A stretch of DNA of 64,000 bases from Thermaceae bacterium (GCA_026984675.1 JALSRQ010000044.1:1-64000); one strand, 5' to 3'; positions 45,453-54,382 are shown, counted from the first letter of the stretch. The notes: a model not told the origin generated them from the sequence alone. Translations and numbers: made by a program.

Positions 45453-48400
45453 ACTGGAGATCGTCCTCCGCCTCAGGGACGAGGCCACCCGGGCCCTGAA
45501 GCGGGCCCAGGGGGCCCTGAAGGGCCTCGAGGGGGAGCTGAAGCGGGCGAAGGCGGCGGCGGCCAGACTGAACGCCGAACTCGAGGCCGCCGCCCCGCAC
45601 AGCCTGAAGCTGGCGGCGGCGGTCTCCGCCGCCGGGGCGAGCCTCGCCGGGCTCGGCGTGAAGGCGATCGCCACCGCCGGCCAGTTCGAGCAGATGCGGA
45701 TCGCCTTCACCACCATGCTGGGCTCAGCGGAGAAGGCCGACCGCTTCCTCCGCGAGCTCTACGACTTCGCCGCCAAGACGCCCTTCGAGATCGAGGGGCT
45801 ACAGCAGCAGGTCCAGCTCCTCCTCGCCCTCGGGTTCAAGGCTGAGGAGGTGATCCCCACCCTGCGGGCGGTTGGCGACGCGGTGGCCGCCCTCGGCGGT
45901 TCGAGCGCCCTCCTGGATCGGGTAGTGCTCGCCCTCGGCCAGATCCGGGCCAAGGGCAAGGTGTCGGCCGAGGAGATGCGCCAGCTCGCCGAGGCCGGGA
46001 TCCCCGCCTGGGAGATGCTCGCCAAGAAGATCGGCGTCGACATCCCCACCGCCATGAAGCTCGCCCAGCAGGGAGCCATCGACGCCGCCACTGGGGTCTC
46101 GGCGATCCTCGAGGGCATGCAGGAGCGCTTCGCAGGCATGATGGAGCTTCAGAGCCGAACGCTCCTCGGCATTTGGTCCAACATCAAGGACAACCTGACC
46201 CGCACGCTCGCCGCCCTGGGCGAGGACCTCGACCGCACTTTCCACGTTCGGGAGGGCATGCAGGCGTTCCTCGCCTGGCTCGACCGGGTGCGGGCGTGGT
46301 TCGAGGGTGGGGGGATCCGGCGGTTTTTGAGGGAGCACGCCCGGAGCATCTTCGAGCTCGCCGGAGCCATCACCGGCGCCTTGCTGCCTGCCCTGGTCCA
46401 GGCCATCCGCGGCCTCGCGCTTTTTGCCGCCCGCCTCGCCCCCTGGGCCGCGGCAGGGTACGCGGCGGTAAAGGCGCTCGAGGCCCTCGGCGTATCCCTC
46501 GCCGATCTCAAGCGCTGGGCCGCGCTCGGGGCCCAGGCGATCAGCGGGCTCGGGAAGATCTTCCAGGCCGTGGTTGCCGACGCGGCCGGGGTGATCGCGT
46601 TCTGGCGGCGAGCGCTGAGCGGCATGATGGATGCTTTTCGCCGAGCGCTCTTCTTCCTGGATCGGGCATGGAAAGCGATCCAGGAGCGAAACATAGCGGG
46701 CGCCCGTTTCGCCCTGCAAACCGCCGCTACCGCGCTGTCGGGAAGCCTCGCACAGGCATTCGACGCAGCGACGCAGCAGAGCGCCGTCTTCTTCGACCGC
46801 GCCAACAAACTCGCCGAGGACGGGCTGACCAGGCTCTTTATGACGATGGACGGCACGCTCGGCGAAACCGCCCGGGCGACCCAGAAGGCCTTCAGCGAGA
46901 TCGTTGCCGGAGCCCGCCAGCTGAGCAAGAGCCTGACTGCGCTGGCGGGCGGCGGGAGCGCGCCCATCCCACAGCTAAATGCTGGCCTCGAGCAGACCGG
47001 CGATAAGGCGGACCAGGCGAAGGACAAGATCCTCTCCCTCAACGAGGCCATCCGGCGCCAGCTGGATCTCCTCGGCCAGACCGCGCCGCGGGTGGCCGAG
47101 TACGCGCAGGCCTTCCTGGGCGTGGTGTCGCCGCGAGAGGAGGCGCCGACCGCCAGCGGCGGCCAGACCCCAACCTGGCTCTTCCGCATGCCAGGCTACC
47201 GCCGCCGCCACGGGGGGCTCAGGGCCGAGATGCGAGCCCAGGCCGAGGCCGAACGGGAGGCCCTCGAGGCCGCTTCCAAGCTCACCGACGCGGAGCGGGA
47301 CCGCCGCCAGGCCCTCGCCGAGATCCGCGCCGAGCAAAAGCGGCTAAACGAGCTTGAGAAGGAGCACCTCGAGCTCCAGCAAAGCCTGCTCCGGGCGCGG
47401 CAGATGGAGATCGCCCGCATGCGCCGGCTCCTTGCTGAAGCCTCCAAGCTCACCGCTGCCGAGGCGGACCGGCGGCGGGCGGCGAGGGAACTTGGCAAGG
47501 TCTGGACGTACCAGGGCCAGCTCTACCGCGAGCACCTGCAGTATCAACGAAGCCTGCTCCGGGCGCGGGAGATGGAGATCAAAAAGGCCGAGGAGCTGAC
47601 TCGTAAGGAAAGGGAGCGCCTCCGGCTCGCCGAGCGGTACGTCAGCACCATCCAGACCGTCTACTCCGGCCTCAACCGCGTGCTCTCCTCGTTTAGCAAG
47701 GTGGGCAAGGACACCGGCGCGGCCATCCGGGATCTCTGGGGCGGCTTTGCCGACCTGGCCAAGGCCATCCCGGTGGTGGGCGGGCTCCTGAGCAAGGTCT
47801 TCAGCTTCTTCGGCTCCATCGCCGAGGGCCTCTACAAGCTCACCTGGCAGGCTACCGTCGAGAGCCTGAACCGGGCCAGGGCCGCCTACGAGAAGCTCGG
47901 CGAGCAGATGGTGCTGATCCACCAGCGCGCCTACGCTCGCATCAAGAAGTACCAGGAACGCTACTTCTTCGGCTTGATCAGCGTCGACCGGTACAAGGTC
48001 GAGGTGGACAAGTTCGCGCTGAAGATCGCCCAGACCCTGGAGCAAGGGGTCCTCGGCGGGCTCAGGAACGCGATGCGGGCGTTCCTCGAGGGCGCCCAGG
48101 ACTGGCAGGAGCAGCTCAAGGAGGGCCTCCGTTCCGCGATCGAGAACGCCGTCATCGAGGCGGTGATCCAGGGGGCGATCTTCAAGGGCGTGCTCGGTGA
48201 GGCGCTGACCAAGCTGACCGAGGCCCTGGCCAAGGGCAACTACGAAGCCGCCCGGACGTACGTCCGGGACATTGCGGCCCAGGTGCCCGAGCTGACCAAG
48301 AAGATCGCCGGGGTGCTCGAGCCCTTCCGTCGAGAAATGGCCGGCCTCAGGGGCGGGAAGAGCGGGGGAGAGGGCGGCTTGACCACCCCCGGCACCCAGA

Positions 48401-48576
48401 CCATCCGCTACGAGCTACCCACGGCCCCGGTGCTCGCCGCTCCTGCCTGGGTGGACGAGATGGGCCGGCACGTGGCGAAGTTCGGGGAGGCGGTGGATCG
48501 GTTTGCGAAAGCTCGGATTAGCGTGGACGTTCGCCTTTCTGGCGATCTGGCTTACAGCGTGCGGGGGCTTGCGTGA
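45439..48576 (+). CDS. Tail tape measure protein
   Basis: 1045 aa; GQFEQMRIAFTTMLGSAEKADRFLRELYDFAAKTPFE..; coiled coils and hydrophobic central segments. Confidence 0.92.
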   Translation: MPRNELEIVLRLRDEATRALKRAQGALKGLEGELKRAKAAAARLNAELEAAAPHSLKLAAAVSAAGASLAGLGVKAIATAGQFEQMRIAFTTMLGSAEKADRFLRELYDFAAKTPFEIEGLQQQVQLLLALGFKAEEVIPTLRAVGDAVAALGGSSALLDRVVLALGQIRAKGKVSAEEMRQLAEAGIPAWEMLAKKIGVDIPTAMKLAQQGAIDAATGVSAILEGMQERFAGMMELQSRTLLGIWSNIKDNLTRTLAALGEDLDRTFHVREGMQAFLAWLDRVRAWFEGGGIRRFLREHARSIFELAGAITGALLPALVQAIRGLALFAARLAPWAAAGYAAVKALEALGVSLADLKRWAALGAQAISGLGKIFQAVVADAAGVIAFWRRALSGMMDAFRRALFFLDRAWKAIQERNIAGARFALQTAATALSGSLAQAFDAATQQSAVFFDRANKLAEDGLTRLFMTMDGTLGETARATQKAFSEIVAGARQLSKSLTALAGGGSAPIPQLNAGLEQTGDKADQAKDKILSLNEAIRRQLDLLGQTAPRVAEYAQAFLGVVSPREEAPTASGGQTPTWLFRMPGYRRRHGGLRAEMRAQAEAEREALEAASKLTDAERDRRQALAEIRAEQKRLNELEKEHLELQQSLLRARQMEIARMRRLLAEASKLTAAEADRRRAARELGKVWTYQGQLYREHLQYQRSLLRAREMEIKKAEELTRKERERLRLAERYVSTIQTVYSGLNRVLSSFSKVGKDTGAAIRDLWGGFADLAKAIPVVGGLLSKVFSFFGSIAEGLYKLTWQATVESLNRARAAYEKLGEQMVLIHQRAYARIKKYQERYFFGLISVDRYKVEVDKFALKIAQTLEQGVLGGLRNAMRAFLEGAQDWQEQLKEGLRSAIENAVIEAVIQGAIFKGVLGEALTKLTEALAKGNYEAARTYVRDIAAQVPELTKKIAGVLEPFRREMAGLRGGKSGGEGGLTTPGTQTIRYELPTAPVLAAPAWVDEMGRHVAKFGEAVDRFAKARISVDVRLSGDLAYSVRGLA

Positions 48577-50140
48577 GCCTCAGCAGGACATCCGCTACTA
48601 CTCGACACACGCTAAGGGGAGGCCGGCGTTGAGCTGGGAATTGCGCGTCTGGACGCCCAACAAGGCCACGCTCAAGGCCACCTACACCGACGCCAGTCCG
48701 GGTGGCATCGCCGAGGGGTTCCGGTGGTCGGTCCGGGGCGACGGCAACTGCGAGCAGATGCGGTTCCAGGCGGCGCCCTCTAAGGTCGACATCGCCGCCC
48801 GCGATGTGGTGCAGCTCCTGGTGGATGGGCAGCCGGCGTTCTACGGCTACATCGAGACCTCCTGGCCAGCGAATGACGGCCGGGTGCGGGGGTACGTGGC
48901 GGTGGGGGCGGATCGGCTCCTGCAACAACGGCTCATGGACTCGACAACCTACGCCGAGCAAGATGTGGGCGCGATCGTGCGGGACATCGCCTCAAGGCTC
49001 CTGCATCCGGCGATCACCTATGACCCGGCGCGGGTGCCGGACACGGGCCGGAAGATCGTAATGGGTCCTAGCATTTTGGTTCCGCTTGCCCAGGTGCTCT
49101 CTGATTTAGCGCGTAGCGTTCCAGGTATTACGTGGGGTGTAGATGCCACCGGGGCATTCTGGTTCGCGCCAGAGTCTTCGTCCATTTCGGTCGGCTATGC
49201 CGAGCACGGCCTAAACTGGCTTCCTGTTGAAGGGGAGGAGGTCGTGACTCAGGTAGCGCTCCTGATGGCTTTACCGCCCGCGCCAGGAAATGCCGAGGTA
49301 TGGGAGTCGTTTTCCGGTGCTGGATACGGGTATGAGCAACGTGATCTACCAAATCGGTACTATGTTCACTACTACGAAGACCCGAGTAATGCTACGTATG
49401 GGGCGGAAAAGGCATATGTGTACCGCGATGCCATTGTGCCGTGGGCGGAGCGCGGAAGCAATGTCAGCGGTACGGTCAGCAATCCTACCAACGCAAGTGA
49501 CGGAAATGCGGCCACATACGCATCCGGCCCAGGTGATCTGACAGCAACACCGGGCCCTGGGACCCAGCGTTATGCCCCGCGCGCCACGATCATCTATGAG
49601 TCCACCGAAGCGGGTGGCACAGCGACTCTGAGGCACTCCTGCACAAACGCTGGGGCGATTACCGGTGACTGGTTGCGTATAGACCTCCCAAATACTGGCG
49701 GCAAACCGCGTTTAATCGAGCTCGTTTTGCCCGTCCTGGGGCCCAGCGGATTTTGTGAAACGGCTGGTACCTGGCTAGACATGGGTGGCATCCCGGCGTC
49801 GGGAAAGGTCTACGAAGTGGAGTTCTACGAATACGACACCGTCAGACTTGATAACTACGCTCGCTCCCTCATCCGCTTACCATCCCAAACCCCCGCCGAG
49901 GTCGAGTGGCCGGGCTACCACCCGCCTGCCCGCTACCTCACCGTCACCGGCGCCCCCGGCGGCGACCTCACCGGCGAGGTGGAGACCTGGGAGTACGAGT
50001 GGACCCCCCGCCGCATGCGGAGCGTGGCCAGGATGGGCTCGCGCGGCGCCGATCCGGCCGCCCGGGCCATCCGCATCCTCGCTGACCGGCGCCGCAAGGA
50101 GGCAGAGGGCACCGCCCTGGCCCTGACCAGGAGGAGGTGA
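48569..50140 (+). CDS. Tail protein downstream of tape measure (start uncertain: TTG 48569 or TTG 48503)
   Basis: Long ORF in tail module; mosaic composition. Confidence 0.7.
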   Translation: MREPQQDIRYYSTHAKGRPALSWELRVWTPNKATLKATYTDASPGGIAEGFRWSVRGDGNCEQMRFQAAPSKVDIAARDVVQLLVDGQPAFYGYIETSWPANDGRVRGYVAVGADRLLQQRLMDSTTYAEQDVGAIVRDIASRLLHPAITYDPARVPDTGRKIVMGPSILVPLAQVLSDLARSVPGITWGVDATGAFWFAPESSSISVGYAEHGLNWLPVEGEEVVTQVALLMALPPAPGNAEVWESFSGAGYGYEQRDLPNRYYVHYYEDPSNATYGAEKAYVYRDAIVPWAERGSNVSGTVSNPTNASDGNAATYASGPGDLTATPGPGTQRYAPRATIIYESTEAGGTATLRHSCTNAGAITGDWLRIDLPNTGGKPRLIELVLPVLGPSGFCETAGTWLDMGGIPASGKVYEVEFYEYDTVRLDNYARSLIRLPSQTPAEVEWPGYHPPARYLTVTGAPGGDLTGEVETWEYEWTPRRMRSVARMGSRGADPAARAIRILADRRRKEAEGTALALTRRR

Positions 50141-50143
50141 CCC

Positions 50144-50560
50144 GTGCCCTGGACGATCACCGACGGCACCAACACGGAGACGCTGACCGTCCTCAACACC
50201 CCCAGCCTCGACCACGCGATCGCCGTCGAGGCCTACGACTCCTCGGCGGGAATCAAGGTGCGGGGCGACCGGCTTCCCGAGGCCAAGCCGCTCGTCGTCG
50301 AGGTCGGCATTCACGAGGCGGACTATGGAGCGGCTCTCGCTAAGCTCTCGCGCATCCTGGCCATCGCCAAAGCAGGCGGGACGCTTCGCTACACCGAGGG
50401 CTCGGAGACGATCTCGCGGGCGTTTTTTGGCCTGAAGGGTTACGAAACCACCCGGCTGCTGCCCGCCCAGGGGCTGATCGAGGTGCGCCTCGAGCTGCTC
50501 CCGACCGCCCCCTACTGGTCGAGCACCAGCATGGGTGGCCGGGTGGTCTGGGTCTGGTAG
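50144..50560 (+). CDS. Tail hypothetical protein
   Basis: Collinear ORF in tail module. Confidence 0.6.
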   Translation: MPWTITDGTNTETLTVLNTPSLDHAIAVEAYDSSAGIKVRGDRLPEAKPLVVEVGIHEADYGAALAKLSRILAIAKAGGTLRYTEGSETISRAFFGLKGYETTRLLPAQGLIEVRLELLPTAPYWSSTSMGGRVVWVW

Positions 50561-50569
50561 GAGGCGAGC

Positions 50570-51043
50570 ATGCAGGTCTACCTGGACGACGGCGCCGGAG
50601 GCGAGACCAGGATCGTGGCCGTCTCCGGCATCGAGAGCCTGCTTCAGCACGCGTGGGCCCTCGACGTGGTGCGCCCGCCCCAGTCCGAGCAGTACGTCGA
50701 GGTCGGACTGGGCAATGACCTGCCCCGCGAGGTGGCCATCACCGCGTACGCCGGGGCCACCGGCGGCGCAAGCGGCGCCCAGGCGGTGGAGGCGCTCACG
50801 AACGCCGCCGAGGCCGCTCGCTGGCTCTACGTCGAGCACGGCGGCGACGCGGTGGTCGCGCACCTCGCCGCTTTCCAGGGCGCGGGCGGCGTGCAGCCGC
50901 GCGGGGCATTCAGCTACACCCTCGAGCTCCGCTGGATCGCGGACGCGGTGAGCCGTGCCGGACCTCTGACCAGCGACGACGGCGCCGACATGCTCACCGA
51001 CGACGGCGGGTCCTACCTGATCCTTTGGGAGGAGGGAATATAG
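50570..51043 (+). CDS. Tail hypothetical protein
   Basis: Collinear ORF in tail module. Confidence 0.6.
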   Translation: MQVYLDDGAGGETRIVAVSGIESLLQHAWALDVVRPPQSEQYVEVGLGNDLPREVAITAYAGATGGASGAQAVEALTNAAEAARWLYVEHGGDAVVAHLAAFQGAGGVQPRGAFSYTLELRWIADAVSRAGPLTSDDGADMLTDDGGSYLILWEEGI

Positions 51044-51550
51044 GTGGCGAACAAGACGTTCTCGAACTGGCTAGCATCCCTGGCGCAAGCCACGGTAGCC
51101 CCAGGTGACCTGATCCCGGTGGTGCAGGGTGGAGTCAGCAAGCGGGCCGCCGCCGGGCAGGCGGGCGGCCTAGCCACCCTCGATGCCAACGGCATGCCTC
51201 TCGACGCCAGCGGAACCCCAATCGTGGCCTACGGCTCCAACGCAAACGGCGAGTACGTGCGGTTCGCGGACGGGACGCAGATTTGCTGGGGGATGGTTGA
51301 CTTGGGCAACTTCACCGCAGACGGCTCGAAGCAGGCAGCAACAATAACCCTTCCTGCGGCATTCGTCAATCCCCCCAAACCGGCTGGGAGCGTGATTGAG
51401 GGCACGAACATCAATGGGGCCGCATTCTACGAGCAAGGAGGTATGGATGCACCTGATGGCACAACCGTACGTGTGGCATGGAGGAGCAGTTATGGCGGGG
51501 CGTCGATAAACGCAACATGCCGCTACGTTGCCATCGGGAGGTGGAAATGA
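51044..51550 (+). CDS. Tail fiber-like protein
   Basis: GSNANGEYVRFADGTQICWG...TLPAAFVNPPKP...CRYVAIGRW typical phage fiber C-terminal motif. Confidence 0.8.
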   Translation: MANKTFSNWLASLAQATVAPGDLIPVVQGGVSKRAAAGQAGGLATLDANGMPLDASGTPIVAYGSNANGEYVRFADGTQICWGMVDLGNFTADGSKQAATITLPAAFVNPPKPAGSVIEGTNINGAAFYEQGGMDAPDGTTVRVAWRSSYGGASINATCRYVAIGRWK

Positions 51551-51840
51551 TTAGAATCAGCTATAACTCTCAGTTCGGGCTCCCGGGCAAGCGCATCGCC
51601 TACTCCTGGTCCGGCCGGGTACTCACGGCAACGCTAGAGCCAGACGGCCTCAGCGAGGCGTTCGATTTTTCGGCCCTCCAGCCCGGCGACCGCGTGATGG
51701 AGATCGTGCCCGATGTATTGCCGTTCTCGCCCGTCGTGAGGGCCGAGGTGAACGACGCGGGCGATCTACACGTAGTGCTCCTCTACTGGCACCAGCCTGG
51801 GGAGCCAGATAGCAAGCCCGAGGAGGTCCTAAATGGCTAA
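51547..51840 (+). CDS. Phage hypothetical protein (tail fiber-associated)
   Basis: ATGA overlap with fiber gene. Confidence 0.55.
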   Translation: MIRISYNSQFGLPGKRIAYSWSGRVLTATLEPDGLSEAFDFSALQPGDRVMEIVPDVLPFSPVVRAEVNDAGDLHVVLLYWHQPGEPDSKPEEVLNG

Positions 51841-52489
51841 GCTCCAGGTCGAGACACTCGCCGACCGCCAGCATGCGGCAATGGAGGCCATCCGAGCCCA
51901 GCGCGCCCAGCGCCTGGCGCAAAGCGACTGGGTGGAGGCGCCCGACGCCTCCATATCGGCCGCCGCACGCGCCGGGTGGCGGGTTTACCGCCAACTGCTC
52001 CGCGACTGGCCTGCGCGGGTGGCGGACCCGCTCAACCCCCCGCCCTGGCCGGATGACCCGGCAATGGTGGGTACCACCGATACCTACCTCATCATCGCTC
52101 ACGGTGGATACCCCGACGGTGGGCTGGTCTATGGGGACCCAACCTTAGTCACCGACTGGGTGGCGCGGGTGCGGGCTGCGGCCCAGCGCAGGCTCCAGCT
52201 CAACGCCGCTGCCGCCCTGCATGTGATCCGCGCCGAGCTCGCTGAGGCCCAGGAGGCGGAAGCGCTGGGGGTTCCGCCCCCTGGTGGGCGCTCGAGCACC
52301 CAGCTCCAAACCCTGATCCAGCAGGGGCAGACGGCGTTTAAGAGCGTTTACCAGGCTGTTCAGTCGGCGACCACCATCGCCGGCATCAACGCCGCGCTGG
52401 AGGCCGCCCGCCAGCAAGGCCTCGACTGGCTTGTCGGTCCTGACTGGGATCCCTACCCCGAGACCTGTCCCTGGACGGTGGCAACCTGA
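51833..52489 (+). CDS. Phage hypothetical protein (tail fiber-associated)
   Basis: Collinear ORF. Confidence 0.6.
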   Translation: MAKLQVETLADRQHAAMEAIRAQRAQRLAQSDWVEAPDASISAAARAGWRVYRQLLRDWPARVADPLNPPPWPDDPAMVGTTDTYLIIAHGGYPDGGLVYGDPTLVTDWVARVRAAAQRRLQLNAAAALHVIRAELAEAQEAEALGVPPPGGRSSTQLQTLIQQGQTAFKSVYQAVQSATTIAGINAALEAARQQGLDWLVGPDWDPYPETCPWTVAT

Positions 52490-52509
52490 ACCAAGAAGGA
52501 GGTGAGCAC

Positions 52510-52536
52510 GGCCCCGCGCGAAGCGGGGCCTTTTTT
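52510..52536. terminator. Rho-independent terminator immediately before endolysin ATG
   Basis: GGCCCCGC-gcgaa-GCGGGGCC-TTTTTT. Confidence 0.85.
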
Positions 52537-53118
52537 ATGAGCACCTTCGAACTCGCCCTGGCCGAGGTCCTCCGCTGGGAGGGGGGCTACGTCAACGATG
52601 CCAACGACCCCGGCGGAGCCACCAACCGGGGCATCACCCAGGCCACCTACAATGCCTGGAGGCGGGATCGCGGCGAGCCGCCCCGGCCGGTGGCCGAGAT
52701 CGGCGAGGACGAGGTCCGGGCGATCTACCGCGAGCGCTACTGGGTCCCGGCGGCCGCCTACTGGGACGCCGCCGGCCACCCCGGCATCGCCCTCTACCTC
52801 TTCGACGCCGCCGTGCAGCACGGGGTGAGCACCGCGCGGGCGTTTGAGCGCCGTCTGGCCGACGTCCTCCGCCTGCACCCGCTACTCGGGCTGGCTTACC
52901 TGCACCGCGACCGGACGCTCTACTACGCCCGGCTTCGCCATTTCGCCCACTTCGGCCGCGGCTGGATGCGCCGGATCGCGAGCATTTACGCCAGAGCAAT
53001 GGAGCTCGAGCACCCCGGCGGTCTGATCCGGGTCCACCGGTTCTTCCTCGACGGGCACGAGCACCCCCTGGCAGCGGCCCGCTGGGTGGGGGAGAAGCTC
53101 TACGTGCGGAGGGCGTGA
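52537..53118 (+). CDS. Endolysin, GH108-like with C-terminal peptidoglycan-binding-like region
   Basis: LRWEGGYVNDANDPGGATNRGIT catalytic motif. Confidence 0.9.
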   Translation: MSTFELALAEVLRWEGGYVNDANDPGGATNRGITQATYNAWRRDRGEPPRPVAEIGEDEVRAIYRERYWVPAAAYWDAAGHPGIALYLFDAAVQHGVSTARAFERRLADVLRLHPLLGLAYLHRDRTLYYARLRHFAHFGRGWMRRIASIYARAMELEHPGGLIRVHRFFLDGHEHPLAAARWVGEKLYVRRA

Positions 53119-53396
53119 TGAGGGCGTTCTTCCGATCCTGGCACGCGGTGGCCCTGCTCTGGGCCCTGCTGGTGGTGGTGGCGGTGGGCCTTGGGTTTTA
53201 CTCCCTGGCCGTCGGCTACGCGATCCTCGGCGCCGCGCTCCTTATCGCTGAGCGCATCGAGATCGCACGAACCGGGCGGACGATCAGCGAGAACACCGGA
53301 ATCGAGCTGAACCACCGCCCCTGGAAAGTCTGGCTCCTGGCGGCGAGTTTGCTCGCCGCAATGGGCATGCTGGTGGCCCACTTCTGGGCCTATTAG
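53118..53396 (+). CDS. Membrane protein in lysis module (holin candidate)
   Basis: Several hydrophobic segments; overlaps endolysin stop. Confidence 0.6.
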   Translation: MRAFFRSWHAVALLWALLVVVAVGLGFYSLAVGYAILGAALLIAERIEIARTGRTISENTGIELNHRPWKVWLLAASLLAAMGMLVAHFWAY

Positions 53397-53406
53397 GAGG
53401 GAAACC

Positions 53407-53634
53407 ATGAAAGAGAAAAAGGCGTTTTGGAAAAGCAAGACCTTCTGGGGCATGGTGGTCACCGCCATCGTGCTCTTCTACCAGGCGCTGGAGCAGGCTC
53501 TTGGCCTGCCTCCGATCCCCGACGAGGTACTGAAGCTCCTGGGGGCCGCCGGGCTCCTGCTGGTGGGGTACGGCCGTGCGGTGGCGAACAAGCCTCTGGG
53601 TCTTAGCGACTACGGCCGCGCTCGCACCCGCTAG
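53407..53634 (+). CDS. Holin-like small membrane protein
   Basis: KAFWKSKTFWGMVVTAIVLFYQALEQALGLPPIPDEVLKLLGAAGLLLVGYGRAV. Confidence 0.65.
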   Translation: MKEKKAFWKSKTFWGMVVTAIVLFYQALEQALGLPPIPDEVLKLLGAAGLLLVGYGRAVANKPLGLSDYGRARTR

Positions 53635-53905
53635 CCTGGTCCTGGCCGGCCGGGCAGGGTTCCGCGCCGAGTACGGACCGACGGGCTTCAGCTTGCGCGG
53701 CTACCTCGAGGAGACCCTGGCCCGCCTGGGGCCCATCGAGGTCACCGCCGGCCTCGACCTCCGCCTGCCCGAGGTCGAGGCCACCCCCTACACGGCGGCG
53801 ATCTACGAGGGGGCGTGGTACTGGCTCGCGGTGGAGGTTGCGAAGCCGGTGCCGGGGGATCCCGGAGCGTTCCGCTTCGCGGTGATGGGCGGATGGGAGT
53901 GGTGA
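53576..53905 (+). CDS. Small secreted/envelope protein overlapping the holin-like gene
   Basis: Signal-like MRWRTSLWVLATTAALAPASLVLAG; 59-nt overlap with 53407-53634. Confidence 0.55.
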   Translation: MRWRTSLWVLATTAALAPASLVLAGRAGFRAEYGPTGFSLRGYLEETLARLGPIEVTAGLDLRLPEVEATPYTAAIYEGAWYWLAVEVAKPVPGDPGAFRFAVMGGWEW

Positions 53906-54210
53906 CGTTGGGGGAATTCGACGACGACAAGCTCAGACGCGTGCACGAGCGGCTCGACGTGCTCGATCGCCAGGTGGCGGTGCTGGAGGCCCACGTCGCC
54001 GACCTTAGAGCCGACATGAAACGGGTGGATACCGAGCACAACGCCACCCGCCGGCTCCTGGTTGAACTCAGAGCCGACGTGAAGTACATCCGCGAGCGCC
54101 TCGACGCCAGGTCCGGCGCCCCCGATTGGCCGAAGATCGCGGCGACCCTGATCGCCATCATCTCCACCGGGGTGCTCATCATCATGGAGCTGGTGCGCCG
54201 GTTGCCGTGA
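53893..54210 (+). CDS. Coiled-coil plus C-terminal TM protein (XhlA-like)
   Basis: RRVHERLDVLDRQVAVLEAHVADLRADMKRV...IAATLIAIISTGVLIIMELV. Confidence 0.6.
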   Translation: MGVVTLGEFDDDKLRRVHERLDVLDRQVAVLEAHVADLRADMKRVDTEHNATRRLLVELRADVKYIRERLDARSGAPDWPKIAATLIAIISTGVLIIMELVRRLP

Positions 54211-54259
54211 CCACCCGTTGACCACCATTCGCCCCTCAAACGAGCTGAAAGGAGGAAAA

Positions 54260-54274
54260 ATGAAGCGCTGGTAA
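54260..54274 (+). other. SD-preceded minigene ATG-AAG-CGC-TGG-TAA
   Basis: AAAGGAGG at 54248-54255 followed by ATGAAGCGCTGGTAA. Confidence 0.4.
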
Positions 54275-54333
54275 CACCGATAACGGTCGGTCCCACCGAA
54301 GGGCTCACAAAGAGGATGGAAAAACTTTTTAGT

Positions 54334-54379
54334 CCTGATAAGCGTGAGGTCGGTGGTTCAAGTCCACCGTCGCCCACCA
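54334..54379 (+). repeat. attR, 46-bp core
   Basis: Identical to 24091-24136; flanks diverge on both sides. Confidence 0.95.
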
Positions 54380-54382
54380 CCA

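Noticed and set aside
54334-54379. Second tRNA-Ile at the prophage right end
   Set aside because: Only the 3' half from the anticodon loop is present; it is attR, not a functional tRNA
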